NCBI GenBank assembly: GCA_964617565.1
Contig: CAZTYH010000020.1
Location: 1-44,000 of the forward strand
Length of the DNA stretch: 44,000 nt
Direction: 5' to 3'
Source: JAKJGV01 sp964617565
Lineage (GTDB): Bacteria; Verrucomicrobiota; Kiritimatiellia; CAIQIC01; JAGNIJ01
Numbering within the stretch: position 1 is the stretch's first letter; each line of letters begins with the position of its first letter. Under the pieces are notes generated by a model that was not told the DNA's origin, made no database searches, and saw only the letters and a list, made by a program, of their open reading frames with translations. This document shows, in pieces, positions 15,454-23,460 of this stretch. The translations under genes and the position numbers were made by a program.

Positions 15454-18400
15454 TTACGGCAGGGTCACCTGCAGGCGGTAGTATTGCTGCAGGATGCCTT
15501 CGATATCCACGGGGAAGTTGGTAAAGACGCCTTCGCCTGAAATAGGCGAGTCATTGACGCGCGACCAGTCGGGCGGCGTCAGTGTTTCGGTTTCCCATAC
15601 GTAGTAATGCCGGTTTTCCCGCGCGAGAAATTCCATGTCGAAGAGATTCAAGCCCTGCACGGCCGCCGTCTCCACGCGGAGGAAATCATTCCGGTCGTTC
15701 GGATTGGTGTTGGCCGTGTATTCTTCGTAATCCGTCACGCCGTCGCCGTCGTAATCGCCCATGCCGCTCGGATCGAGTGTGCCGGGCTGCAAGCCCCACT
15801 GCATTTCCCAGCCGGGCGGAATCAGTCCTCCCTCGGGCCTGGCATAGACCAATCGCGAAGTCTTGCGCGTGTCGAAGCCGGCTCGCTGGTATGTGACTTC
15901 CAGCGTGTGCGGGAAGTCCGGGTCGCCGTTGTAGAATGACGGAAGGGTAAACTTGATTTCATGGTCGCCCCACTCGCCGGAGGCGTCATAGCGGAGTGTC
16001 TTTTGAACGTTGGAAAGCGTGACCCCGTTGACCGCCAGCGAGAAGCAGGCCAACTGCTGTGGCTGTCCGATGCCGTCCCACAGTTCCCGGCTCAGCCAGA
16101 CGACGAGATTGGAGCCGTGCCCGACGATGCTGCCGGACGGCGGATCCACCGCGTAAATCCGATAACCGCCGCCGGTGATCAGCTCGCGTGTCAGGGTGGT
16201 GAAATGTCCGGCTTCATCGTTCAGCGCGAGGTTGCTTGAGGAGCTTGCTTCGCGCAGCACAACGCTGACCGTGGCCCAGCCGGAAGTAGCGATATTGTCG
16301 TACTCAAACCGCCATTCCTGCTCCAGCGTACCGTCCTCCAGGGGCGTGGGAACCAGCGCGCGGTAGGCCTTGGCCCACGGGCGGGTGGTCCCTGAAAAAC
16401 CGTCCGGCGTTTCATAAATCTGGTACCACACCTCGGACACGGTCATGTCGGAGCGCAGGACGAACCCGTAGCTGCCGGACACCCATTCGTCATCGTTTTG
16501 CGGCCAGACAATATACCCGGTTGGCCGTGCCGCGTCGTAGTAGAATGTCTGTACACGCTCGCGGTAAATGGGGGCATGTCCGAATTCGCGGCCGAGGAAT
16601 GACTTTGTTCGCAGGACGTGAAAGCCCTCGTGCAGGCCGGCCTTCATCTGGCTGGTATTCCAATTGTTGTGCGGGAAATACTCGATGGTCCCGGCGTTGA
16701 AATTAGTGACCTCAAAAAGTGTTTCCATCCGGCTGCCGAGGTAAATTTCGCCGAGGCTCCACGGGAAGCGGGCGCCGATGTTCCGGCGGTACGCCCCGAT
16801 CTTGTACCGCAATTTCGTTCCATTCGTCTGCGCGGGGATTGTTCCGCGCCACCAATGCTTGTCCGCTTCCGGCATGCGATTCCATGTCATTTCGATGACC
16901 TTGGTGTTGCCCTTGCCCACACCGCCGGAACCCTCGGGCCAGCTTGCGCCGTCGGTGGTGTAATAAAGATAGGTCTTGTTGGTGGAGTTGTTGGGGTGAT
17001 AGCCGATCTCCAGCTCAATCTGAATGGGTTGACCGGCAGCCGATTGCGGTGCGGGCGAAAACTGCGTTCCTGCATTCGGATCGTGATACAGCCAGGCAGG
17101 GCCGTAAGTGCTTTGCCAATCGTTCGGTGTTTCCGCAGGATTGTTCGCGGTGATGCCTGCCTGCCCGATCGTGCATTCGTAGGAGGTCGCGCCGGGAGAG
17201 CCCCACAAATTGTGCTCGGTGAAGTCCGAGGCGAATTTCTCGGCGATGCGCTGCACAAATCTCATCTGTTCGAAACCAAGGAACATATCTGTTGAAGCTC
17301 CGGGTGCGTTGTCGCGCGCGCCGACCTGGTGATTGTTGTTTGTCCACATTTGCGCGTTCAGATCAACACCGCCATCGAGCTTCATTAGGACGTTTTCAGT
17401 GGTGCCATCCGCGCGCGCGATGAAAGACAGGTTCGAGGAACTCGTCACCCGCGGGATCGGCATGTAATAGGTGTAGTTGGTTGTGTTCGCGTTGGGCAGA
17501 CCATAAGGATTAAACGCCGGATCGCCATCGCGCCCGTCCTTGCGCGGCACCCAGATGATTTCCGCCGGTTGACCGTTCTGATGGATCATGATGGCGTGAA
17601 CATCTTCTTTCCACCAACCGTCTTCCAGCGTCCACGCAGGCGGCATCTCCGGTATCCGCCACGAGATGGCCCACCAGTCGCCGGGGCCGACGCTGATGGC
17701 CCCACCGTCCAGTTCGCGGACTTTTCCGCCCTGCACCTTCACAGGGAAAGCGCCCCATGTACCGTACTTGTAAAGAATGTCGCCCTCGTTGAACACGGAA
17801 TTGACCAATTCGAAGGGTTGCCTGTCCCCGCCGGCGTATCGGCGCACCATGGCGAACATCATGCTGGCGCCGTTGTGATCGTCTCCACTGCCGCGCACCC
17901 AGACGACATGATCCTGGTCGCCCCATTTCGGCCAGTGCCCGCCCCAACCGAAGTGGCGGCGGATGTGCAGCAGGTTGGGCAGCCATGCGCCCCGCCATGC
18001 GCCGGTGAACTGCCCCAGGAAAGGCACGTGCGCGGGTTTCGGGAACCAATCCGGTTCGCCCGCCTGATTGTAGCCGTCGGTGTATACAATGGGGAGCCCC
18101 TCACGCCCCAGCATTATGGCGTGGGCTTGCGGACGGTCGCCCCAGGGATAGGAGGAGTCGCCTCCCCAAAGCCAATTGTTGTCGTGGCTCATGACATAAA
18201 TGGCTACCTGGTGCGGGTCGCCGCCCCAGATGCCGTAACCCCGTTGGTCCATCCCGTTCAAACCGTTTCCGACACTTTCTTTGACGGCATTAAGGAAACC
18301 ATCGTTGGCGATGCGCATGCCGCGCTCCAGGTATGGGCCCTCGGCCGGCGGCGCGCTCAGGTGTTCGCCGAAAAGCATCGCGTCGTTCCGCGCAATGTCG

Positions 18401-19338
18401 GGATTGAACAGCGTGTCGCGATGATTGGAATCCGCAAAGCTGTGTGTTCTGTTGAATTGTCTTTGGATCTGGCCGGTGTATCCATAATCGGATTCATCCT
18501 TGCCTTCACCGTCCGCGCCGAAAAAAGTATTCGGCACATGTTTCACAGCGTCCAGTCGGAAGCCATCGCACTTGGTGACGCCAATCAGCCAGCGGATGGA
18601 GCGATCCAGGAACATGTTCACACATTCCATGTAAACATTGCTGTTATTATTGAGCATTTCCTGCGTCACGCTTCCGAACGGGGCGGGATTGCCGTTGGTG
18701 TCCCAGTCGTAATATTCGGGGTTGTTCGGGTGCCGGACACCGACCCATTTCTGTGTTTGCGCGCCCTCGTGCGAGCCGAAGCTGTAGTTGATCAGTCCCG
18801 GCGTATTGGCAATGTCCCACGCGAACGGATTACGGTGAAGCACCTGCCATTCATCGTTCCAGTCAGGCCAATCCATCTTGTAGTACGTTCCATCGGAGCG
18901 GCGGACCAGGTGGAAATCGGCGGGCACAAAACCGAGATCGTTGAGTTGATATGGTTCCCCCTGCGGCATGAATCCGCCGGTGTGCGCCATGATGTTGTCG
19001 AAGTAGACGCGGATGCCGAAACGGTGCGCGACCTCCATCATGTAAACCAAGTCGGTCAGAGTGCCATACTTGGTGGCGAGTCCGTTGCGGCTCTTGTGGC
19101 CGAGATCGAAGCGGTCACACGTGTCGAACCCGACGGAGAGTCCGCCGCTTGCCTTTTGCGGGGGCGGCAGCCAGAGCGAGGTGTATCCGGCCTCGGCCAG
19201 TTCCGGCATGCGGCGCGCAATTTCCAGCCATGATGTGCCGAAGTATTGCAGGACGACTTCCGTGGCGTGAGAAGGCCAGGGTATGGCGGCAAGCATCCAC
19301 AAGCCCAACAGCGCAATGCTGGACAAGCGCCTTCTCAT
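15454..19338 (-). CDS. Secreted multidomain alpha-amylase, GH13
   Basis: 1294 residues, ATG 19338 with AAGGA 8 bases upstream. Signal peptide ~1-25 (LLGLWMLAAIPWPSHA). The GH13 barrel (~28-500) shows region I VYFDNIMAHT (Asp114, His119), region II CDGFRLDAVKHV with nucleophile Asp263, region III MLFGEHL with acid/base Glu325, and region IV VMSHDNN with His385-Asp386. It should cleave alpha-1,4-glucans outside the cell. Several beta-sandwich domains follow (one starting near PQSAAGQPIQIELEIGY, with YLYYTTDGASWPEG), then a Ca-binding segment (DYDGDGVTDYEEYTANTNP) and a tail ending QQYYRLQVTLP. The N-terminal ~390 residues closely parallel the giant amylase at 28858 (LWLPPPQKASGGLSVG in both). 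It is last in the minus-strand run behind GH16, but a terminator-like hairpin separates them. Confidence 0.92.
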   Translation of the reverse strand: MRRRLSSIALLGLWMLAAIPWPSHATEVVLQYFGTSWLEIARRMPELAEAGYTSLWLPPPQKASGGLSVGFDTCDRFDLGHKSRNGLATKYGTLTDLVYMMEVAHRFGIRVYFDNIMAHTGGFMPQGEPYQLNDLGFVPADFHLVRRSDGTYYKMDWPDWNDEWQVLHRNPFAWDIANTPGLINYSFGSHEGAQTQKWVGVRHPNNPEYYDWDTNGNPAPFGSVTQEMLNNNSNVYMECVNMFLDRSIRWLIGVTKCDGFRLDAVKHVPNTFFGADGEGKDESDYGYTGQIQRQFNRTHSFADSNHRDTLFNPDIARNDAMLFGEHLSAPPAEGPYLERGMRIANDGFLNAVKESVGNGLNGMDQRGYGIWGGDPHQVAIYVMSHDNNWLWGGDSSYPWGDRPQAHAIMLGREGLPIVYTDGYNQAGEPDWFPKPAHVPFLGQFTGAWRGAWLPNLLHIRRHFGWGGHWPKWGDQDHVVWVRGSGDDHNGASMMFAMVRRYAGGDRQPFELVNSVFNEGDILYKYGTWGAFPVKVQGGKVRELDGGAISVGPGDWWAISWRIPEMPPAWTLEDGWWKEDVHAIMIHQNGQPAEIIWVPRKDGRDGDPAFNPYGLPNANTTNYTYYMPIPRVTSSSNLSFIARADGTTENVLMKLDGGVDLNAQMWTNNNHQVGARDNAPGASTDMFLGFEQMRFVQRIAEKFASDFTEHNLWGSPGATSYECTIGQAGITANNPAETPNDWQSTYGPAWLYHDPNAGTQFSPAPQSAAGQPIQIELEIGYHPNNSTNKTYLYYTTDGASWPEGSGGVGKGNTKVIEMTWNRMPEADKHWWRGTIPAQTNGTKLRYKIGAYRRNIGARFPWSLGEIYLGSRMETLFEVTNFNAGTIEYFPHNNWNTSQMKAGLHEGFHVLRTKSFLGREFGHAPIYRERVQTFYYDAARPTGYIVWPQNDDEWVSGSYGFVLRSDMTVSEVWYQIYETPDGFSGTTRPWAKAYRALVPTPLEDGTLEQEWRFEYDNIATSGWATVSVVLREASSSSNLALNDEAGHFTTLTRELITGGGYRIYAVDPPSGSIVGHGSNLVVWLSRELWDGIGQPQQLACFSLAVNGVTLSNVQKTLRYDASGEWGDHEIKFTLPSFYNGDPDFPHTLEVTYQRAGFDTRKTSRLVYARPEGGLIPPGWEMQWGLQPGTLDPSGMGDYDGDGVTDYEEYTANTNPNDRNDFLRVETAAVQGLNLFDMEFLARENRHYYVWETETLTPPDWSRVNDSPISGEGVFTNFPVDIEGILQQYYRLQVTLP

Positions 19339-19428
19339 CGAACGTCCTTTTTGATGAAGAAACGCTTTACCTCTCCGCCAGGCACATGCATAGAACTCTT
19401 GTGGCGGAAAAAGCAGCGCTACTTCCTG

Positions 19429-19489
19429 AGTAAAAAAGTAACCCCCGGCCCCAAAACAGTCAATTGCACCCGAAGCGGGGCTCAGGGGG
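19429..19489 (-). terminator. Terminator-like hairpin downstream of the GH16 gene
   Basis: On the minus strand, CCCCC and CCCC (19489-19477) can pair with GGGG and GGGGG (19452-19442), with a small internal loop and a large terminal loop. A T-rich tract TTACTTTTTT follows. The GH16 stop codon lies inside the first arm. The large loop makes it imperfect. Confidence 0.4.
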
Positions 19490-20885
19490 AAGTCGGTGTC
19501 TCAAGGCTTTGGGCGGGGTGTTTTCTGCCGTAAACCTCGAATTCCCATAGTGAGTAGCCCCACTCGGTGGCGCGGATTTCTCCGGTGAGGCGCACGTAGC
19601 GGCCTGAGGCGTTGATGTTCAAAATTTCCTCAACTCCACCCTGGCTGTCACGTTCGGTGTGGACGGTTTGCCAGGCTTCGCCGTCTTCCGAAACTTCCAG
19701 GCGGTATTGTTTCGCGAACGCGTTTTCCCAGAGGATGCGGAAAGCTGCGATCTCGCAGATTTCCCCGAGATCCACCATCAGCCATTGCGGATCGCTGAAG
19801 CGCGACGACCAGCGGGACCGCAGATCGCCGTCCACGGCGAATTCGGCCGGAGTAAGATGCGTTTCACGGGATGAGGCGGTGATGGGCTTGCCCCGGGAAA
19901 GAAGCGTGGGCGCATCGAGGTCTGTCGCAAAAACAGCGACGATATGCTTGTGTGAATTCATCGCGACCGCCAGGGGATTCTCGTTTCCGCTTGCGTCGCC
20001 GGTCCAATGACTGAAGGAACGGCCGATGGAAGGCGTTGCTTGAAGAGTAACTTCGGAACCCGCGGGATAACGGTTTTCCGGATTCTGCGGCGAGAGTTTA
20101 ACACGTCCGCCCTGTGCGCCAGCGGTCAGGAAAAATGTGTCCGGAATTTCCTTCGCATAAACCCGCACATAATCAATCCGGTGGTGCTGCGGAAACTCGG
20201 TCGTTTCGTCCGGCTGGCCCGGCAGATCGCCGCCGACGGCGGTGTTGAGGATGAGATAGAATGGCTTGTCAGGCACCTGGTCCTGCGTGGAGAATCGTTT
20301 CTTTCCGTCAATATACCACCGCAATTCGCCGGGCTCCCATTCAAGCGCGTAGGTGTGAAAGTCGGAGGAGTAGTCCGGGCCGACATGCTCTCCGGACTGC
20401 GAGTCCACGTTCGGCCATTCGCCTGCGTGCAGGGACATGACGATCCAGTTCGGCCGTTGGCCGACGGACTCCATGATATCTATTTCGGGCGGCCATGTTC
20501 CGTCGGCAGGCAACATCCAGTGAGCGGGCCATATCCCTTGCGTGCGTGGAATCCGCGCGCGGATTTCGAAACGGCCATAAACCTGGGAGAAGCGGCCCTT
20601 GGTTTCGACCAGGCCGGAGGTGTACTCGCGTTCGCCCATCAGGCGCTTGCGACTGCGGAGAACGAGATGCCCATTCTCCACGTAAACTTCGTCGGTGGCG
20701 TAGTATTGAAGCTCGTTGTTCTTCACCAGCGCGGCGTCTTCGATGCGCCATTTCGATTCGTCCACAACATCGCCGTCGAATTCGTCCTGCCAGACGAGAT
20801 GCCAGGCCGGAGGGCTGGGCGGCTTCTCAGCAAAAGCGAAAACGGCTAGAACGCTCAGGACGACGTAAAGCAATCTGGATTTCAT
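19482..20885 (-). CDS. Secreted GH16 beta-glucanase with repeat domain and CBM32-like domain
   Basis: 467 residues, signal peptide LLYVVLSVLAVFAFA. Residues ~28-245 are a GH16 laminarinase-type domain: VWQDEFDGDVVDESKW at the start, GRFEIRARIPRTQGIWPAHWMLP, and the signature EIDIMES with nucleophile Glu134, Asp136 and acid/base Glu139. Expected substrates are beta-1,3 or mixed-linkage glucans. Residues ~250-320 (GGRVKLSPQNPENRYPAGS...FSHWTGDASGNENP) form an InlB/'bacterial repeat' beta-strand domain. Residues ~325-455 form an F5/8-type (CBM32-like) domain (ASSRETHLTPAEFAVDGD...RSRWSS...YRLEVSEDGEAW...YVRLTG). It is 59 bp downstream of lgt on the same strand with a weak ribosome site, so it may have its own promoter or belong to the same transcript. 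Confidence 0.92.
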   Translation of the reverse strand: MKSRLLYVVLSVLAVFAFAEKPPSPPAWHLVWQDEFDGDVVDESKWRIEDAALVKNNELQYYATDEVYVENGHLVLRSRKRLMGEREYTSGLVETKGRFSQVYGRFEIRARIPRTQGIWPAHWMLPADGTWPPEIDIMESVGQRPNWIVMSLHAGEWPNVDSQSGEHVGPDYSSDFHTYALEWEPGELRWYIDGKKRFSTQDQVPDKPFYLILNTAVGGDLPGQPDETTEFPQHHRIDYVRVYAKEIPDTFFLTAGAQGGRVKLSPQNPENRYPAGSEVTLQATPSIGRSFSHWTGDASGNENPLAVAMNSHKHIVAVFATDLDAPTLLSRGKPITASSRETHLTPAEFAVDGDLRSRWSSRFSDPQWLMVDLGEICEIAAFRILWENAFAKQYRLEVSEDGEAWQTVHTERDSQGGVEEILNINASGRYVRLTGEIRATEWGYSLWEFEVYGRKHPAQSLETPTSP

Positions 20886-20944
20886 AATTGGTTATCTTTG
20901 CACAAACGAGCGAAAAGCCGCAATCGAAAGAGAGAGCAGAAAAC

Positions 20945-21883
20945 TCAGTTAGTATTGATTTGTGGATACCATGCCGAGTGTGCAAGTCCGGGGTGCCGCG
21001 CGCCGTATCGCGCGGGGATGTCCTGGGTCCAATCGCTCGGGATGGTGAGTGACAAGGCCAGTAGCGCAGCGAACGCGAGCGGTTGGACAAAGGACGGCGG
21101 AGAGGCCGGAGGGGTGCCGCGCGCGGGAGTACGGATACCGCGGCGCGAGGTGAAGACGGTGAGTGTCGCGCCGGCGAGGGCCATGATGATGTTGAGCGTC
21201 TGGCCGGTCGGGATGCCGAGAAGTTCGGTCGGATATTCGCGGAAAAGATCAATGAAGATACGGGGCAGCGCATACCAGAAAATGAAGCGGCCGGCGACCT
21301 CCCCGGCGGCGTGCGGCCTGCGATGGATGGCCAGGAGCAGGGGAATCAGGAGCAGATTCTTGATGCCGTCGTAAAGCACGACGGGATGACGGAACCCTTC
21401 CGCATCCGGAAACTTGATCGCCCACCAGGCGTCGGTTGCGCGGCCGACGATTTGTCCATCCGCGAAATTACCGAGCCGGCCGATTCCGAGAAGAAACGCG
21501 CCGGGAATGACGATTGCATCGGCCACTTCCAGGAAGCTGCGCCCGTGGATGCGGCAGAAAGTCCACGTGCCCAAGACCGCGCCGAGCAGGATGCCGTGCG
21601 TGCACATGCCGCCAAGCCAGACGGCAGGGATCAGGTGCGGATGCGCGCTGTAGAACGGCCATTCATATACGAATACCTCCAGGAGTCTTCCCCCGAGCAA
21701 CACGCCGCCGGCAAACAGGATGCTCAGGTCGTACACCTGCCGCATGGAAAGACCGAGCCGGTCCCGTTGCAGGCGGAACCAGAAGTGGATTCCGAGAAAG
21801 CCGGCCGCGTAAGCAAGGCCGTAATACCAGAGATAAACGCCGCTCACACCGGTGATGATGGGATCAATGTTGTGAATAAACAT
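20945..21883 (-). CDS. lgt: Prolipoprotein diacylglyceryl transferase
   Basis: 312 residues. Transfers diacylglycerol from phosphatidylglycerol to the lipobox Cys of prolipoproteins in the inner membrane. The start at ATG 21883 is decided by a strong AAAGGAG 9 bases upstream; the longer in-frame start at 21991 falls inside the previous gene. Multiple membrane segments, HGILLG (His96; HGGLIG motif in E. coli) and the Lgt signature GRLGNFADGQIVGR (135-148) are present. Only 14 bases separate it from the upstream radical SAM gene, so it should be co-transcribed. The C-terminal ~25 residues beyond the last membrane helix are longer than usual. Confidence 0.93.
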   Translation of the reverse strand: MFIHNIDPIITGVSGVYLWYYGLAYAAGFLGIHFWFRLQRDRLGLSMRQVYDLSILFAGGVLLGGRLLEVFVYEWPFYSAHPHLIPAVWLGGMCTHGILLGAVLGTWTFCRIHGRSFLEVADAIVIPGAFLLGIGRLGNFADGQIVGRATDAWWAIKFPDAEGFRHPVVLYDGIKNLLLIPLLLAIHRRPHAAGEVAGRFIFWYALPRIFIDLFREYPTELLGIPTGQTLNIIMALAGATLTVFTSRRGIRTPARGTPPASPPSFVQPLAFAALLALSLTIPSDWTQDIPARYGARHPGLAHSAWYPQINTN

Positions 21884-21897
21884 GACGCGCTCCTTTC

Positions 21898-23298
21898 TTA
21901 AGAATTTGCGCAGGCCGGGACGGGTTGCAGCGTGGATGGGTGCGGAGCCACCGCGCCGCGCGGCGCGGGATTCCAGCCGCGGATATTCCAACGAACAGTG
22001 CGGCCGTAATAACCGAAGCTTATGGCCGCCATGTATGGCAACGTGGCCAGTCCGCCGGGACGCAATGCATGTCTCCAGAGGCGGCGCAGGATGTTCCAGG
22101 GACGGTAGAATTGATGCGTGACCCAGTCGTGTCCGGCTTGCAGATCGCAGGCGGACATCAATCGCGGCTGAAAGACGACGTTGTGAAAATCATAGTGGGA
22201 CCAATTCAGATCGGTCAGCCTGTTTTTCATCGCGATGTGACGCGGCGTGCCGGGAAGCGGCGTGAAAATGGAGACCTGTATGACGTCCACCTGTAACTCG
22301 TCCAGGATGCGCAGCGTTGATTCGAAGACAGAAGCGTTGTCCCCGTCGAAACCGAAGACAATACCGGCTTCGATGGCGATGCCGTGCGCGTGCAGCAGGC
22401 GGATAGCATCCCTGTATTGCTGAACGCGATTGAATCCTTTATTGACCGACTGCAGGTTATCGGCGGAGAATGTTTCGAGGCCCACAAAAAGCCCTTTGCA
22501 GCCTGCGTCCGCGGCCAGCTTCACGAATTCCGGATCGTCGGCAATGGCGAGCGTGGACTGCGTGATCCACCACTTCTTCAAGGGCTTCAGCGCGCGGAAA
22601 AGGTCCGCGGCATAGGCGCGATCGGCAGTGAGGTTGTCGTCCACGAAGATGATAAAACGATCCGGGATGGAGGACACTTCCGCGACGACTTCCTCGATCG
22701 GGCGGCGCCGCTGAGTTTGCCGGTTGAACGCGGAGACGGCGCAGAAATCGCAACCGTGCGGACAACCACGCGTCGCCTGGACTGCATGAACGGTTGCGTA
22801 ACGCGCCGGGTCGAGCAGATGTCGCGGTGGCGGCTTGATGCCGGCGAGAGAGGGCAGTGTGTCATGGCGATAGATACCCGCGAGGCGATGAGCGCGCGCA
22901 TCTTCCACGACGCGCGGCCAGAGGCCCTCGGCCTCGCCAGCGACCACGGCGTCCGCATGCTGAATGGCCTCGTCCGGACAAAGCGTGGGATGCATTCCGC
23001 CGAGAACGACGGGAACGCCACGAGCGCGAAAACGCGCAGCGATTTCATAAGCGCGCGGAGCAAGCGCGGTCATGCATGTGATGCCGACAAGATCAACGTC
23101 CGCATCCCATGGGATCTTTTCGACCTGCTCGTCCACCAATTGAACGTGAATGTCGGGAGGGGTTTCCGCAGCGACGCTCAGCAGGCTGAGCATCGAAAAT
23201 CGAAATACGCGGCCTCCAAACAACTTGTGCTTCCCAACCCTCTGCCACTTTCCGCTCGCAGGTGCTATCAACATGATCTTCATAACTTTCTCATTCAT
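21898..23298 (-). CDS. B12-binding-type radical SAM protein
   Basis: 466 residues from ATG 23298, chosen because a perfect AGGAGG lies 6 bases upstream; the frame continues to 24408, but that part is antisense to the activator gene. Residues ~6-135 are a cobalamin-binding-type Rossmann domain (LVGITCMTALAPRAYEIAAR, VPVVLGGMHPTLCPDEA). From ~165 the radical SAM barrel follows, with the [4Fe-4S] motif CPHGCDFC (Cys179, 183, 186), and FIIFVDDNLTADRAYA, LFVGLETFS and FTPLPGTP as further family motifs. Such proteins methylate or rearrange unactivated carbons in lipids, hopanoids, tetrapyrroles or peptides; the substrate here is unknown. It is first in a run with lgt and sits behind a sigma-54 promoter facing a divergent activator. 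Confidence 0.9.
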   Translation of the reverse strand: MNEKVMKIMLIAPASGKWQRVGKHKLFGGRVFRFSMLSLLSVAAETPPDIHVQLVDEQVEKIPWDADVDLVGITCMTALAPRAYEIAARFRARGVPVVLGGMHPTLCPDEAIQHADAVVAGEAEGLWPRVVEDARAHRLAGIYRHDTLPSLAGIKPPPRHLLDPARYATVHAVQATRGCPHGCDFCAVSAFNRQTQRRRPIEEVVAEVSSIPDRFIIFVDDNLTADRAYAADLFRALKPLKKWWITQSTLAIADDPEFVKLAADAGCKGLFVGLETFSADNLQSVNKGFNRVQQYRDAIRLLHAHGIAIEAGIVFGFDGDNASVFESTLRILDELQVDVIQVSIFTPLPGTPRHIAMKNRLTDLNWSHYDFHNVVFQPRLMSACDLQAGHDWVTHQFYRPWNILRRLWRHALRPGGLATLPYMAAISFGYYGRTVRWNIRGWNPAPRGAVAPHPSTLQPVPACANS

Positions 23299-23322
23299 TG
23301 CTGCCTCCTGAAAGAGGGCTAT

Positions 23323-23338
23323 TGCACAAGTCGTGCCG
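23323..23338 (-). promoter_or_regulatory. rpoN-dependent: Sigma-54 (-24/-12) promoter of the radical SAM-lgt operon
   Basis: Read on the minus strand the site is CGGCACGACTTGTGCA. It matches TGGCACG-N4-TTGCA at all but two defined positions, and has the obligatory GG-N10-GC spacing. Transcription would start near 23312, giving a leader of about 14 bases that contains the AGGAGG ribosome site and little else. A sigma-54 activator gene is encoded divergently 123 bp away, which independently supports the call. Confidence 0.8.
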
Positions 23339-23353
23339 GGCCGCGGAGTAAAA

Positions 23354-23369
23354 TTGCAACATGTTGAAA
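23354..23369. promoter_or_regulatory. Candidate upstream activator site, palindrome CAACATGTTG
   Basis: CAACATGTTG (23357-23366) is a perfect 10-bp palindrome. Two further outer base pairs match after one mismatch on each side. It lies about 20 bp upstream of the -24 element of the sigma-54 promoter. A second perfect palindrome, TGTATATACA, is at 23421-23430, near the start of the activator gene. Either could be bound by the divergent activator; this is inferred from position only. Confidence 0.35.
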
Positions 23370-23460
23370 TATGGAGAGTTGCGTGATTGTGAGGCTGGGC
23401 GGCCACACAAAAACAGTTTTTGTATATACATACAATGTATAAGAGATATACAATAATTGC

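Noticed and set aside
17569..19233. 554-codon open frame antisense to the GH13 gene
   Set aside because: Shadow of GC-rich codon periodicity; no signal, motifs or ribosome site, while the opposite strand has all GH13 motifs.
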